Origin: an uncultured Oscillospiraceae bacterium
GTDB taxonomy: Bacteria; Bacillota; Clostridia; Oscillospirales; Oscillospiraceae
Direction of reading: 5' to 3'
Length of the DNA: 31,154 nt
Assembly: GCA_900764755.1 (NCBI GenBank)
Contig: CAAFPE010000060.1
Location: forward strand, 1-31,154
The position numbers were made by a program, and so were the translations under genes. The stretch's first letter is position 1, and each line of letters begins with the position of its first letter. Below the pieces are notes generated by a model. The model ran no database searches. It saw only the letters and a program-made list of their open reading frames with translations, and was not told the DNA's origin. Positions 31,044-31,154 of this stretch are shown here, one piece after another.

Positions 31044-31154
31044 TGTTCAAGCGTGCGCTTGTGGCGGCTATGGTGGTGATCATCAAATCCACCACACGCC
31101 GCTTGTCATCAAAAGATACATTCTCCCAGGTATCGAGGTAGCCGGAAATCTGGC
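31027..31154 (-). CDS. Serine recombinase C-terminal end (partial at window edge)
   Basis: Read on the minus strand from the window edge, 41 codons give a frame with GYLDTWENVSFDDKRRVVD, then ARLNITWKI and the TGA at 31027-31029. This matches the extreme C-terminus of large serine recombinases of clostridial elements (typically L..W...s.eeKR.vVd.lI..I). The catalytic domain lies beyond the window. The gene points at the interrupted methyltransferase, with its stop about 50 bp from the apparent break, as expected when a recombinase gene sits at one end of its element. The stop lies in a 7-bp inverted repeat (ATCTGAC 31003-31009, GTCAGAT 31026-31032). Confidence 0.72.
   Translation of the reverse strand, partial: QISGYLDTWENVSFDDKRRVVDLMITTIAATSARLNITWKI

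Noticed and set aside
1..31154. tRNA, rRNA and CRISPR arrays.
   Set aside because: No cloverleaf with TTCGA/T loop, no rRNA signature and no regularly spaced repeat of 25-40 bp was seen on either strand.

Overview
The window looks like a chromosomal stretch of an anaerobic, high-GC Clostridia of the Oscillospirales type (Flavonifractor/Pseudoflavonifractor/Lawsonibacter-like). This is inferred from gene content: HprK, rpmB, formate-tetrahydrofolate ligase under a ZTP riboswitch, the electron-bifurcating NfnAB pair, an EFR1 flavodoxin-ferredoxin, DUF1385 next to prmC, and large clostridial sensor kinases. It also rests on GC-rich coding sequence and consensus sigma-A promoters (TTGxxx - 17 - TATAAT-like). 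The genus cannot be fixed from this sequence alone.

Layout. 1-2.0 kb (minus): hprK then a ROK sugar kinase. 2.1-2.4 kb (plus): rpmB with its own promoter and terminator. 2.5-4.7 kb: a zinc alcohol dehydrogenase and a LysR regulator transcribed divergently. 4.7-6.6 kb (plus): ZTP riboswitch and fhs. 6.7-7.7 kb (plus): a C45-type autoprocessing acyltransferase/hydrolase. 7.8-13.8 kb (minus): a housekeeping cluster read in the order DUF1385, prmC, recA, recX, a decayed XRE-regulator remnant, rimO, pgsA. 13.9-17.9 kb (minus): a lipoprotein, response regulator and histidine kinase operon with a structured insertion and a 68-bp duplication between regulator and kinase. 18.0-20.8 kb (minus): a second two-component system with a large multi-pass kinase. 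20.9-21.3 kb: a FlK-like hotdog thioesterase. 21.5-22.4 kb (plus): an EamA transporter. 22.5-24.7 kb (minus): nfnA and nfnB/gltA. 24.8-26.8 kb (minus): a surface-anchored 5'-nucleotidase. 27.0-27.4 kb (plus): an XRE regulator, convergent with an asparaginase and EFR1 ferredoxin gene pair (minus).

From about 29.23 kb to the end the composition turns AT-rich and the genes are of mobile-element type: TnpV, a DUF6809 gene whose second codon is a stop, a small XRE repressor with an operator-like dyad in its promoter, and a DNA methyltransferase cut off near 30.97 kb. The window then ends inside the C-terminus of a serine recombinase on the minus strand, whose stop lies about 50 bp from the methyltransferase break. 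This looks like one mobile element, or the decayed remains of one, entered by another.

Themes. The core genes cover carbon-catabolite signalling (HprK), one-carbon and purine metabolism (ZTP-controlled fhs), redox balancing (NfnAB, EFR1, ADH), DNA repair (recA-recX) and translation quality (prmC, rimO, rpmB). The less ordinary parts are the duplication/insertion in the first two-component operon, the regulator pseudogene inside the recA-rimO cluster, and the right-hand mobile junction. I did not find a clearly new multi-gene defence or metabolic system.
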